Origin: Clostridia bacterium
GTDB lineage: Bacteria > Bacillota > Clostridia > TANB77 > CAG-508
Direction: 5' to 3'
DNA: 46,398 bases
Assembly: GCA_022798895.1 (NCBI GenBank)
Contig: JAAWNJ010000007.1
Coordinates: 1-46,398 of the forward strand
Positions 18,023-26,585 of the stretch are shown here, piece by piece. The first letter of the stretch is position 1; each line of letters opens with the position of its first letter. A program made the position numbers and the translations under genes. The notes beneath the pieces are model-generated. The model saw nothing but the letters and a program-made list of their open reading frames with translations, had not been told where the DNA came from and did not search any database.

Positions 18023-18051
18023 ATTATATAATGCTTTAATCTGTATGTCAA
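18023..18051 (-). promoter_or_regulatory. Consensus promoter of the orphan gene
   Basis: On the reverse strand TTGACA (18051-18046), 17 bases, TATAAT (18028-18023): both hexamers are perfect. It predicts strong expression of the 67-residue gene. Confidence 0.8.
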
Positions 18052-18090
18052 TAAATATTAGAAATTCCAATGTTAGTTTCCGTAGAATTA

Positions 18091-18119
18091 TTGACATGTC
18101 CTTGGAATAATGATATTAT
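18091..18119 (+). promoter_or_regulatory. Sigma-A promoter of tadA
   Basis: TTGACA (18091-18096), 17-base spacer, TATTAT (18114-18119), about 60 bases before the tadA start. The bases before the -35 (TAGAATTA) match those at 17600. Confidence 0.75.
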
Positions 18120-18177
18120 AAAGAAAATTAAAAACTCTAGTTAATTAATATAGCTTAAACAAAAATAGGAGAAGCAT

Positions 18178-18637
18178 ATGGAAGAACAATATTACATGAA
18201 AGAAGCATTAAAAGAAGCAAAAAGAGCATACAAAAAAGGAGAAGTACCAGTTGGAGCAGTAATAGTCAAAAACGGTGAAATAATAGCTAGAGGATATAAT
18301 CTAAAAGAGCTAAAAAATGATACTACAAAACATGCAGAAATAATTGCGATACAAAAAGCAAGTAAAAAACTTCGGAGCATGGAGATTAGAAGAATGTGAA
18401 ATGTATGTTACACTTGAGCCATGCACCATGTGTGCAGGAGCAATAATAAATTCTAGGATAAAGAAGGTTTATATAGGCACAAAGGATCCAAAAACAGGAG
18501 CAATAGGCTCAGTTTTAAACTTATTTGAAGACTATAAATTCAATCACAAAGTAGAATATCAAATAGGAATAATGCAAAAAGAATGTGAAAAAATCTTAAA
18601 AGATTTTTTCAAAGAACTAAGACAAGCTAAAAAATAG
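18178..18637 (+). CDS. tadA: tRNA-specific adenosine deaminase, +1 CGG site (18373)
   Basis: TadA converts A34 to inosine in tRNA-Arg(ACG), an essential step for reading CGU, CGC and CGA. The zinc ligands are HAE near residue 51 and PCTMC near residue 80. At 18373 ctt-CGGA-gca is in phase; skipping C gives Lys-Leu-Gly-Ala-Trp-Arg-Leu-Glu and joins the two motifs into a 152-residue protein of normal length. Without the shift the enzyme would lack PCTMC. Start ATG after AGGAG. Notable because this enzyme shapes decoding of the CGN box yet its own gene depends on a CGG shift. Confidence 0.95.
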
Positions 18638-18663
18638 TACAGGAAAGGGGCATACAGTATTTG

Positions 18664-19413
18664 ATGTATGACTTAGGAACAAAATTTAAAAAAACAATAC
18701 GTTTTTCAGTGGTAGTAGTTATACTAGCATTAATCATAACAGTAATATGTTTATTAATGTTAAAATATGCAGTAGAAGGTGAAAATAATATGCCTTTTGA
18801 GTTATCACAGCTTATTGTGGTAAGTACAGCAGAAGGTGTTGAAAACAATCAAAATGAAAACATTTGGAACTTTGACTTAATGCAAAACAATGATGTATAT
18901 TTATACATAGGAAAAAACAAAAGTTATAAAGAAACAGAAATAATAAAAAGAATAATAATCAATAACATAAAAGTAGAAGAAGGACCACAGAAGCGGAAAG
19001 ATAACGACATTTAGGCCGACAGAAGCAGAAGGAAAAATATATGAATATACAGAAAACTATATTATAAATAATGAATTAATATATTCAGGTAGTGAAATCA
19101 CAAATGCTAAAAAATTAGAAATTGCAAATCAAGGAGGAGTAATCTTACTAAGATTTTGCAATAAAGATTTACGGTACATATACATCAAATGATGAAACGA
19201 TAGTAAATGATGGTACAATACTTTCAAAAATAGGAATTAAAAATGAAGATATAAAATGCAAAGTATCTTTTGATATGACAATAGAACTTGCATCAGGAAC
19301 AAAATTTACAGGAAATATAGCATTGGACTTACCAACACGGAAATATAGTAAATTCAGGCACTTTGGAATATGAAAAAACAGATTTTAGAGACATAGTTTT
19401 TAAAAGAAATTAA
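18664..19413 (+). CDS. Single-pass membrane protein with three +1 CGG sites (18994, 19172, 19338)
   Basis: About 248 residues. A basic N-terminus and one membrane helix (VVVVILALIITVICLLML, residues 13-31) are followed by an extracytoplasmic beta-rich domain. In-phase CGG occurs three times: aag-CGGA, tta-CGGT and aca-CGGA. Skipping each C yields one frame to TAA 19411 with sensible sequence (GPQKGKITTF, KDLGTYTSN, LPTGNIVNSG). Without shifts the ORF ends near 19014. A TTG at 18661 is an alternative start. Family not recognised; located between tadA and the SRP RNA. Confidence 0.82.
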
Positions 19414-19420
19414 AAAAATG

Positions 19421-19449
19421 TTGTAAATTTCAAAAAAACATTATATAAT
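19421..19449 (+). promoter_or_regulatory. Promoter of the SRP RNA
   Basis: TTGTAA (19421-19426), 17-base spacer, TATAAT (19444-19449), about 8 bases before the RNA's closing stem. Confidence 0.75.
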
Positions 19450-19457
19450 AAATAAAA

Positions 19458-19577
19458 TCTAACTTTTGTGTGGAGAGTAACTTTCAATAGAAATTTACGA
19501 ATCTCGTCAGGTCCGGAAGGAAGCAGCGATAAGTAAAACCTTTTATGTGAAAGGTGCTTTCCACAGAGAAGTTAGAT
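19458..19577 (+). ncRNA. ffs: Signal recognition particle RNA (small bacterial type)
   Basis: The conserved apical domain GTCAGGTCCGGAAGGAAGCA (near 19506-19525) is the Ffh binding site. Outer arms pair: TCTAACTT at 19458 with AAGTTAGA at the end, and TGTGG with CCACA. The RNA works with Ffh in co-translational membrane targeting. Its location just before dnaX is the common Firmicute arrangement. Its CCGG is non-coding and irrelevant to the CGG sites. Confidence 0.95.
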
Positions 19578-19600
19578 TTAAGTTTTAAAAGGAGAAGAAA

Positions 19601-21287
19601 ATGGCATATACAGCATTATATAGAAAGTTTAGACCACAAGCATTTAGTGAAATAGTAGGACAAGACCATGTGGTACAAACCCTAAAAAATCAAATAAAAT
19701 CAGGTAGAGTAGGACATGCATATTTGCTTACAGGTGGCAGAGGTACAGGAAAGACCTCTACTGCAAAAATACTTGCAAGAGCAATAAACTGTTTAAACCC
19801 AAAAGACCGGAGAACCATGTAATGAATGTGAGATATGTAAAGCTATGTTAGAGCGGAAGTTTAACAGACGTAGTTGAAATGGATGCTGCATCTAACAATA
19901 GTGTAGAAGATATAAGAGAAATAAAAGAAAAAGTGAATTTCTTGCCAACACTTGCAAAATATAGAGTATATATAATAGATGAGGTACACATGTTGTCTAC
20001 TGGTGCATTTAATGCGCTTTTAAAAACACTTGAAGAACCACCAGAACATGTAAAATTTATACTTGCTACTACAGAGCCTCAAAAATTACTTGCAACAATA
20101 CTTTCAAGATGTCAAAGATTTGATTTCAAAAAAATCTCAAATGAGGACATGATAAAGAGATTAAAGATTGTATGTAAAGAGACAAATGTACAAATAACAG
20201 ATGGAGCATTAAACTTGATTGCAACTCTTTCAGAAGGAGCAGCAAGAGATGCTTTAAGTATACTTGAAAGATGCATACAAGACCGGAGATACAAATATAG
20301 ACGAGGACAAGATAAAAGATTTAGTACGGAATTCCTAGATTTGTGTATGTACATAGTATTATAAAAAGTGTAATAGAGAAAAACATAGAAAAAGCATTAC
20401 AATCTATAAATGAAGTACTAGAAGAAGGCAAAGACTTAGAAAATTTCCTTTGGGAAATGATTAAGCATACAAAAGACATATTAATGTACAAAGTAAGCAA
20501 AAAAGTAGAGCTATATAATGATGAGGAAGTAAAAGAAATTGCAGAAGTAGCTGAAAATGTGTCAAAAGACGAACTTATAAATATTGTATATAAATTATCA
20601 GAACTAGAAAACAAAATGAGACTATCTTCACAAAAAACAATAATATTTGAAACAGAAATAATAAAACTTTGTATGAATATAGATATATTAGGATTAGAAG
20701 ATAGAATATCAAACTTAGAAAAAAGATTAGAAAATGGAGAGATAAAACCAGCACAAAGAATAGAAATGCCAAGCGGAGTAGTGCAACCTGCAAGACAGCC
20801 AGAGAAAGTAATAATGCCAAAAGAAACTCCAAAAACACAAGAAGCAAAAAAGCAAGATGTAACACCTAAAAAAGAAGAAAAGGCACAAGAAGTTAAAGCA
20901 GAACCTTTACAAACAGGAGAAAAGATGGCAGATTGGCCAAAGGTTCTAGGAAAGCTAAAAGAACATGGAAAAGTGATGTTATATGCAAACTTAATTAACA
21001 CAGAAGCCGTAGCATTAGATGACCTAACAGTATCAATAAGGTTTAATGGAGGACTTACTGCATTTGGTAAAACATTTCTTGAAAAACCAGAAAACATGAA
21101 CGAAATAACAAAAGAAGTATCGATGATTTTTGGAAAACCAATGCATATAAAATTAGAAAGCGTAGATACAAAAGCAAAAAAAGTAGAAAAAGCATCAGTT
21201 GAGCAAGAAACAAAAGTGGTAGAAGAAACGCCAGAAGATATTTTAGGCGATTTAGATATACCAATAAATTATATAGAGGAGGAATAA
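19601..21287 (+). CDS. dnaX: DNA polymerase III subunit gamma/tau with four +1 CGG sites
   Basis: Clamp-loader ATPase. Walker A GGRGTGKTST near residue 45; zinc module CLNP...PCNECEIC near 65-81; DEVHMLS (DExx box) and LEEPPEHVKFILATTE follow; the C-terminal tau region is Lys/Glu/Pro-rich. In-phase CGG occurs at 19808 (gac-CGGA), 19854 (gag-CGGA), 20284 (gac-CGGA) and 20327 (gta-CGGA). Skipping each C gives KDGEPC, LEGSLTDVVEMDAASNNS, QDGDTN and LVGIP and one protein of about 560 residues. The stretch with the zinc cysteines exists only between sites 1 and 2. The gene is essential in bacteria, so decay is not credible. Confidence 0.96.
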
Positions 21288-21289
21288 AA

Positions 21290-21631
21290 ATGTCAAAAAG
21301 AGGTGGATTTCCAGGGGGAGCAAACTTTGGAGGAATGAACATTAATAAACTAATGAAAGAAGCAAAAAAAATGCAAGCAGATATGGAAAAATCACAAGAA
21401 GAGTTACAATCAAAAGAATTTGAGGCAACAGCAGGTGGAGGAGCAATAAGTGTAAAAGTAACAGGCGGAAAAGAAATAAAAGAAATAAAAATACAAAAAG
21501 ATGTTGTAGACAAAGACGATGTAGAGATGCTAGAAGATTTAATATTAACATGCGTAAATGAGGCATTAAGGAAGGTTGACAGTGCACAAAGCGAGAGCTT
21601 AGGTAAGTTTAATATAAATGGATTAATATAA
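21290..21631 (+). CDS. Nucleoid-associated protein YbaB/EbfC
   Basis: 113 residues, three bases after dnaX, with GAGGAGG upstream. N-terminal Gly-rich tail, then MNINKLMKEAKKMQADMEK and the conserved ATAGGGAISVKVTGG core, ending with an Asn/Gly segment. The family binds DNA as a homodimer and is nearly always encoded between dnaX and recR. GGC-GGA here has an out-of-phase CGG and the frame is not shifted. Confidence 0.95.
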   Translation: MSKRGGFPGGANFGGMNINKLMKEAKKMQADMEKSQEELQSKEFEATAGGGAISVKVTGGKEIKEIKIQKDVVDKDDVEMLEDLILTCVNEALRKVDSAQSESLGKFNINGLI

Positions 21632-21671
21632 AATTAGAGTTCACAACCTTAAGTTTCGTTTGTCCTGCCAC

Positions 21672-21825
21672 GGGTAGTTATATATAATTTTTTCTAACAC
21701 CTTGGTGTCGTAACCTCCAGAATGTACGCTACTACGTAGCTTAAAATGTCGGTTACTCCATTTCGCACTCGCAAAGCTCGTTTGGTCGCTTACGCGGTGT
21801 TACTCAAAATTATATATAACTACCC
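21672..21825. mobile_element. Palindromic MITE-like element between ybaB and recR
   Basis: Terminal inverted repeats GGGTAGTTATATATAATTTT (21672-21691) and its exact complement (21806-21825), with inner TAACACC/GGTGTTA arms (21695, 21796). The centre has the palindrome GCTACTACGTAGC and is richer in GC than the flanks. It has no coding frame. A non-autonomous element or a large hairpin are both possible. It splits the usually tight ybaB-recR pair. Confidence 0.75.
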
Positions 21826-21880
21826 TGAGCGGACTTTTAGCTTTATTAGCTGTGAATTTTAATGAAAGGATAAATATACT

Positions 21881-22484
21881 ATGTCGTATTATTCACCATC
21901 AATAGAAAAACTAATAGAAGGATTTGAAAGACTTCCAAGTATCGGGCATAAAACAGCTATAAGGCTTGCATTTCATATATTAAATGCAAGAGAGGAAGAA
22001 GTTACAGAGTTTATAAATTCTATTACAAATGCAAAAGCAAATTTGAAATATTGTTCTAAATGTTATAATATTTCAGATACTGATCCATGTCCAATATGTG
22101 CAAGCCCTAAGAGAGAACAGAATTTAATATGTGTTGTAGAAGATGTAAAAGATGTTATTGCAATGGAAAGAACTCATGAGTTTAAGGGAACATATCATGT
22201 GTTACACGGTTCAATATCGCCAATGAATGGGATTGGACCAGATGAAATTAAAATAAAAGAACTTCTTGCAAGAATACAGCAAAATCCAGATATAAAAGAA
22301 GTAGTTATTGCTACAAATCCTAAAGTAGAAGGAGAAGCAACCGCTATGTATATATCAAAATTACTAAAACCGCTCGGAGTAAAAGTTACAAGAATTGCGC
22401 ATGGAATTCCAATTCGGAGGAGATTTAGAATATACAGACGAAGTCACTCTAGCCAAGGCGTTAGAAGGAAGACAGGAAATATGA
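21881..22484 (+). CDS. recR: Recombination mediator RecR, +1 CGG site (22415)
   Basis: RecR acts with RecF/RecO in daughter-strand gap repair. Helix-hairpin-helix [14 protein letters not shown] near residue 18, zinc finger [19 protein letters not shown] near 57-75, Toprim region [14 protein letters not shown]. At 22415 att-CGGA-gga is in phase; skipping C gives [20 protein letters not shown] and a stop at 22484, giving 200 residues, the normal length and ending. Zero-frame reading yields an Arg-rich tail to 22507 found in no RecR. GAAAGGA precedes the ATG. Three CGG triplets elsewhere in the gene are out of phase. Confidence 0.96.
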
Positions 22485-22674
22485 CAAAAATATTACAAAA
22501 AAATTAAGAAGGAGAAAACAAGAGAAAACAAGAGATAATAAAAGAAAACGAAAGAAAAAGCTACAAAAGTGGCACAAATTAAAATTGAATAAAAAAGGTA
22601 AATAAGGTAAAATCTATTAGTAAACGAAAAAACGCATTATCCGTAGGAAAAATAAAATGTACAAAGGAGTGCTT

Positions 22675-23652
22675 ATGAGGAGATTACTAATTGGCTTAAG
22701 AGCAAGTATAAAGTTAATAGCATTATTTGCAGTTAGTAGTATAGTAATTATAACAATAATAATGAGTGTTTATAAACCCATATATAGTGTAACTTTTAAA
22801 GGAGAAATGATTGGATACTGTAAGAATAAAGCAGCTCTTCAGAAAAAGATAGAAAATTATAGAGAACATGGTGCAGAAGATGAAGATGTAGCATTTGTTC
22901 AATTAGATGAGATACCTTCATATCAGTTATGTTTTTTGAAAAAGGGAATAGAAACTAACGATGATGAGATATATGAGGAAATTACAAGTACAGGAGTACC
23001 ATACTACACATACTATGCAGTAGCTGTAAGTGGCGAGGATAAAGCCTATGTAAAGACATCTAGTGAAGCAGATCAAATAATAAAGAAGTTAGAAGAAAAA
23101 GATAGTAAAAATGCAAGATATTTATCACAAAGACAAATATATGCGAAAGAAAAGCAAGAATATGTATCAGTAGAAACAGCAGTAGTACAATTATACGAAA
23201 ACAAAATTACACCAGAAATAGCTAGAAATATGGGAAGAGTTACAAGAGCAGGAAATGGTGGAACATCATATAAAGAAGTTGGAATTCAATTTATAAAACC
23301 AATAAAAGCAGGAATTACATCAAGATTTGGTTCAAGGTGGGGAACAAACCATAAAGGAACAGACTATGGAGCGCCTACTGGAACAATAATAAAAGCAGCA
23401 GCAGAAGGAACAGTTACTTTCTCGGGATGGAATAGTGGTGGATTTGGATATCTTGTAATCATATCACATGGTAATGGAATTCAAACATACTATGGACATT
23501 GTAGTGAACTTGACTGTAAAGTTGGAGACTATGTATATCAAGGAGATGTAATTGCGAAAGTAGGAAATACAGGAGACTCATATGGTTCACACTTACATTT
23601 TGAAATAAGAGTAAATGATATAGCATATAATCCAGAATACTATGTTAAATAA
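22675..23652 (+). CDS. M23 family metallopeptidase (LytM type), membrane-anchored
   Basis: 325 residues from ATG 22675 (AAAGGAG at 22661-22667; the in-frame ATG 22657 sits before it). One N-terminal membrane helix (about residues 12-35), a linker domain, then the M23 fold: HKGTDYGAP supplies His and Asp zinc ligands, and GSHLHFEIR near residue 305 the remaining His. It cleaves peptidoglycan peptide bridges outside the membrane; sporulation or cell-separation roles are possible. The gene has no in-phase CGG. The 22485-22674 gap holds only purine-rich sequence. Confidence 0.93.
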   Translation: MRRLLIGLRASIKLIALFAVSSIVIITIIMSVYKPIYSVTFKGEMIGYCKNKAALQKKIENYREHGAEDEDVAFVQLDEIPSYQLCFLKKGIETNDDEIYEEITSTGVPYYTYYAVAVSGEDKAYVKTSSEADQIIKKLEEKDSKNARYLSQRQIYAKEKQEYVSVETAVVQLYENKITPEIARNMGRVTRAGNGGTSYKEVGIQFIKPIKAGITSRFGSRWGTNHKGTDYGAPTGTIIKAAAEGTVTFSGWNSGGFGYLVIISHGNGIQTYYGHCSELDCKVGDYVYQGDVIAKVGNTGDSYGSHLHFEIRVNDIAYNPEYYVK

Positions 23653-23660
23653 TGCAAATA

Positions 23661-23688
23661 AAGCAAAGGATTTTTCCTTTGCTTTTGT
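23661..23688 (+). terminator. Hairpin terminator
   Basis: AAGCAAAGGA (23661-23670) pairs perfectly with TCCTTTGCTT (23675-23684), then TTGTTTTG. Confidence 0.9.
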
Positions 23689-23746
23689 TTTGTATATGTG
23701 ATAAAATAAAAAATGTTAGTAACTAAAATAAGGAATGAGATTGAAA

Positions 23747-24859
23747 ATGAAAGTGTTAATATTTTATGCGTCTTATGGTGGAGGACACCTAAGTGCAGCA
23801 AAAGCAATGAAAGAAGTAATCCAAAAAAAATATCCTTCATATGAAATAGAAGTAATTGATTGTATGGAATACTTAAACAAACCTATAAATTTTATAACAG
23901 TGAAACTATATGAAGAATTTGCAAAAAAAATGCCAAAGATGTGGGGATGGGTATATAGAAAGTCAAGAAAAGGATTTATCGCAGGCTTTAGCAATGGTGT
24001 AAATAGAATGCTTACAAATAAACTTGGCAAATTAATAGAAAAAATAAATCCTAGTATAATAATATCAGCACATCCATTTTCAACACAAATGTGTGGGATA
24101 CTAAAGAAAAAAGGAAAACTAAAAATAGATGTAATGACAATCATGACAGACTTTAAATACCATGAGCAATGGCTAGTACGGACATCAGTACTTAGAGAAG
24201 TTCTTTGTGTCAAATGAAAAGATGAGAGAAGACTTGATAGAATTTGGATTAAATGAAAGTACAACATTTGCAAGTCGGACTGCCAATATCACAGAGATTT
24301 TTTGAAGAATTTGATAGAAAAGAAATACTAAAAGAATTTGAATTGAAAGAAAACCTAAAGACAGTTATCTTTTTTGCAGGTGGAAGAATGGGGCTTGCGA
24401 GAAATAATATATTTGAATACGTGAAAGTACTTGCAGATAATTCAAAAGACATACAAATAGTTGCAATATCAGGAAAGAATGAAAAAGCATATAAAAAGTT
24501 TAAAGAAATAGCAGAAGGCAAAGAAAATGTAAAAGTAATAGAATTTACAAATAAAATTCCAGAACTCATGAGTGTAGCAGACTTAGCAATAACAAAGCCA
24601 CGGAGGAATAACCGTATCAGAAGCATTAACTTCGAATGTACCAATACTTGTGATAAATCCAATACCAGGACAAGAAGAAGAGAACGCAGAATATTTAGAA
24701 GAAATGGGGCTAGCAGTTTGGGTAAGAGCAAAAGACAATTTTGAAACAGTATTTAAAGAAGTAGTACAAGACAAAAAACTAAATGAACTAAAACAAAATG
24801 GTCAAAAACTTGCAGGACACAACTCTGCATTAGAAATATGCGAAGAAATATTTGGGTGA
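23747..24859 (+). CDS. MGDG synthase-like glycosyltransferase with three +1 CGG sites
   Basis: About 369 residues. MKVLIFYASYGGGHLSAAKA is the start typical of MGDG synthase/UgtP glycosyltransferases, which transfer sugar from a UDP-sugar to diacylglycerol. In-phase CGG at 24179 (gta-CGGA), 24276 (agt-CGGA) and 24601 (cca-CGGA). Skipping C gives QWLVGHQYLEKFFVSNEKM, TFASGLPISQRFFEEF and KPGGITVSEAL, all expected family motifs including the nucleotide-binding GGITVSEAL. Start ATG 23747 is chosen over 23735 because AAGGA abuts the latter. Followed by a large hairpin. Probable role is membrane glycolipid synthesis. Confidence 0.92.
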
Positions 24860-24964
24860 CATGGATTTAACAAAAGGAATAAATATCATATGACAATTCC
24901 AGATAAACCAAGAAGTAGTAAACAAAAATATATAACAGTAAAACTGAAATAGTTGAAAAAATAT

Positions 24965-25014
24965 ATAAACCAAGCTAAAGATTAGTGTAGAACTAATTTT
25001 TAGCTTGGTTTATT
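24965..25014 (+). terminator. Long hairpin terminator
   Basis: AAACCAAGCTAAA near 24967 pairs with TTTAGCTTGGTTT near 25000-25012; the inner part ATTAGT/ACTAAT also pairs. The 24860-24965 stretch has only tiny frames, for example 24890-24952 (20 codons). Confidence 0.85.
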
Positions 25015-25174
25015 AATTGTTAGAACAGAAAGCTGGCTAGCGTATGTGCATAAAAAGCACAAAATAGAGAATAATAACAAAAGTGGACGAATTTATACAA
25101 AATTTAATATAGATATATTTGTTAATAATTACACGATAAATTATGTGAAACTTAACGAATTGATTAAAAATTTA

Positions 25175-25203
25175 TTGACATTCACTCATACGGATGCTAA
25201 AAT
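25175..25203 (+). promoter_or_regulatory. Sigma-A promoter of a structured RNA
   Basis: TTGACA (25175-25180), 17-base spacer, TAAAAT (25198-25203). Transcription would start near 25209. The preceding 25015-25174 shows no gene. Confidence 0.75.
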
Positions 25204-25208
25204 TAAAT

Positions 25209-25333
25209 CAAACGAATGAAAAGAAGCATCTTGCGTTGTCAAACTGCGGATAAATAATCCTTAGACAGGCAATAGCCTAGTCTGCGGATATTTACCTTGT
25301 TTTCCTAGCAACATACTCCTTTTGCTTCGTTTG
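25209..25333 (+). ncRNA. Structured RNA candidate, possibly 6S-like
   Basis: Starts right after a consensus promoter and its ends pair: CAAACGAA (25209-25216) with TTCGTTTG (25326-25333), the stem continuing with mismatches. Further in, GTTGT can pair with GCAAC, and a hairpin AGACAGGC/GCCTAGTCT sits in the middle, flanked twice by CTGCGGATA. A closed long rod with internal bubbles recalls 6S RNA, but it is shorter than usual and I cannot confirm the family. No protein frame covers it. Confidence 0.5.
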
Positions 25334-25373
25334 ATAAAAATAGATAAAACTACAAAGGAGGATAAAAAGAGAA

Positions 25374-25469
25374 ATGAACCAAAGGAAAAGAATAAAAGCA
25401 GAAAAAGGTATCACACTAGTAGCATTTGCTATTAGTAGGAAATGCGTTCGATATGAGGAAAGAGCTTGA
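25374..25469 (+). pseudogene. Truncated type IV pilin-like remnant
   Basis: ATG 25374 with AAAGGAGG upstream opens a frame of 31 codons: a basic start, then AEKGITLVAFAI, the prepilin peptidase site and start of the pilin hydrophobic helix seen in Firmicute type IV pilins and pseudopilins. The helix is cut off and the frame ends at 25469. A gene remnant, perhaps broken when the second element arrived. The following 25470-25634 holds nothing recognisable. Confidence 0.5.
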
Positions 25470-25634
25470 AAGCCATGTGAGAGAAGAGAAAAAGAGAGAA
25501 AAGTTTAGCCGAGTTGAAGTGAAAGTTTATATGAATATGGTGTAAATTTGATAAAAAAATGAGAAAGTAGAATTGTTATCTTAAAAAAATTGTAATAACA
25601 TTATAGTATAAAAAATGAAAAGGAGCGATTCTAT

Positions 25635-25778
25635 ATGAAAAAAATAAAAGCAAAATTAAGTGCTAGAGATGAAAAGTTAATTATACAAGCATTAGTCGAA
25701 AAGAGAAATAATCAACTAAAACAAAATAGAACAACAGAGCCAATAAATGAATTACTAATAAAACTAATCGAAAATTAA
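25635..25778 (+). CDS. Small hypothetical protein, 47 aa
   Basis: ATG 25635 after AAAAGGAG. The 47 residues begin with a basic strand (KKIKAKLSARDEKLIIQAL) followed by two helices, a length and pattern compatible with a small DNA-binding protein of the ribbon-helix-helix kind, but this is only a guess. A terminator follows at once. Probably the first gene of the second mobile element. Confidence 0.6.
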   Translation: MKKIKAKLSARDEKLIIQALVEKRNNQLKQNRTTEPINELLIKLIEN

Positions 25779-25787
25779 ATACATAAC

Positions 25788-25818
25788 TAAAAAGTCAATC
25801 GAAAGGTTGGCTTTTTTT
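25788..25818 (+). terminator. Hairpin terminator
   Basis: AAGTCAATC-GAAA-GGTTGGCTT, a nine-pair stem with G-T pairs and a GAAA tetraloop, followed by a T run. Confidence 0.75.
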
Positions 25819-25846
25819 AGTGGAAAAAATATAAGGAGGGAGAAAA

Positions 25847-26146
25847 TTGGAAAAACAAGAAGCAATAGATTATCTAAATAATTTGCAGCAAGGAATGTTT
25901 TGTACTGTTAATATACCAATATGTAATGACAAAGAAAAAATACCAATTACGGTTATGTATATGGGCAAAGACAAAGACGGCAGATATAATTTTGTTGATA
26001 CAGGTAGATTCATAATGAGCAAAGAATTTATTGAAAACAAATCAATTTCAATAGATAAGAGTTTTGATGAAGATAAGGCTTTTGAGATATACTCTAAAGT
26101 TCGTATGCAACCTAATAAAAATAAGAATAAAGAAAGGGCAAGGTAA
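25847..26146 (+). CDS. Hypothetical protein, 99 aa
   Basis: TTG start after GGAGGGAG. A beta-rich small protein (FCTVNIPICNDKEKIPITVMYMG, shortened here) with a central DGRYNFVDTG turn and a basic C-terminal tail. Not recognised. It sits four bases before the next gene. ATT-ACG-GTT and GAC-GGC show CGG triplets out of phase with no shift. Confidence 0.6.
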   Translation: MEKQEAIDYLNNLQQGMFCTVNIPICNDKEKIPITVMYMGKDKDGRYNFVDTGRFIMSKEFIENKSISIDKSFDEDKAFEIYSKVRMQPNKNKNKERAR

Positions 26147-26150
26147 AACA

Positions 26151-26498
26151 ATGAAAGATAATCAAGTATTAGAATATCATGAAAAACAACAATTTAATAG
26201 TGAAAGTTTACAACAATATGATAATGAGGGACAAAGATACTTTTTGGCTTATTTATTAAGAAAAGGCTATAATTTAGAAATAAAAGAAAGCAAAATAATT
26301 TTTAAAGATATAACATCTGAAGAAAAAGTAAAAGAAATGATAGAACACTATAACAACGATAGTAGAATAGATAACCTTAATGTTAAAAGACAATGTATAA
26401 GAGAAGCAAGAGCAATAGGACTAGAAGAATATAGCCAAATGGTAGATAAAAAATTGAGAAGTTTGAATCAAAAGGAAAGGGAAAAAATAGAGAGATAA
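26151..26498 (+). CDS. Hypothetical protein, 115 aa
   Basis: ATG 26151 follows GGGCAAGG; an in-frame ATG at 26064 inside the previous gene is rejected. The protein has a Gln/Asn-rich start, a FLAYLLRKGYNLEIKES segment and a helical C-terminal half with many Arg and Lys. Not recognised; accessory gene of the second element upstream of parA. Confidence 0.6.
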   Translation: MKDNQVLEYHEKQQFNSESLQQYDNEGQRYFLAYLLRKGYNLEIKESKIIFKDITSEEKVKEMIEHYNNDSRIDNLNVKRQCIREARAIGLEEYSQMVDKKLRSLNQKEREKIER

Positions 26499-26506
26499 TT
26501 TTTATA

Positions 26507-26536
26507 AACAAGTCGACCTAGGTTGATTTGTTTTTT
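26507..26536 (+). terminator. Hairpin terminator before parA
   Basis: AACAAGTCGACC pairs with GGTTGATTTGTT with two G-T pairs, followed by six T. Confidence 0.75.
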
Positions 26537-26585
26537 ACATAGTCATCATTATTGATGGCTAATTTTTATGAAAGGAGGGTAAAAA

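Noticed and set aside
18344..18637. Separate deaminase fragment
   Set aside because: The PCTMC half belongs to tadA after site 18373.
20321..21097. Long reverse-strand frame opposite dnaX
   Set aside because: Hydrophobic low-complexity shadow of the AT-rich coding strand, no ribosome binding site.
19601..21287. Classical -1 dnaX frameshift as in E. coli
   Set aside because: No A-rich slippery heptamer with the known arrangement is needed; all shifts are +1 at CGG and occur in catalytic regions.
25175..25333. Riboswitch or T-box leader
   Set aside because: No T-box sequence or known aptamer core recognised, and no intact gene follows directly.
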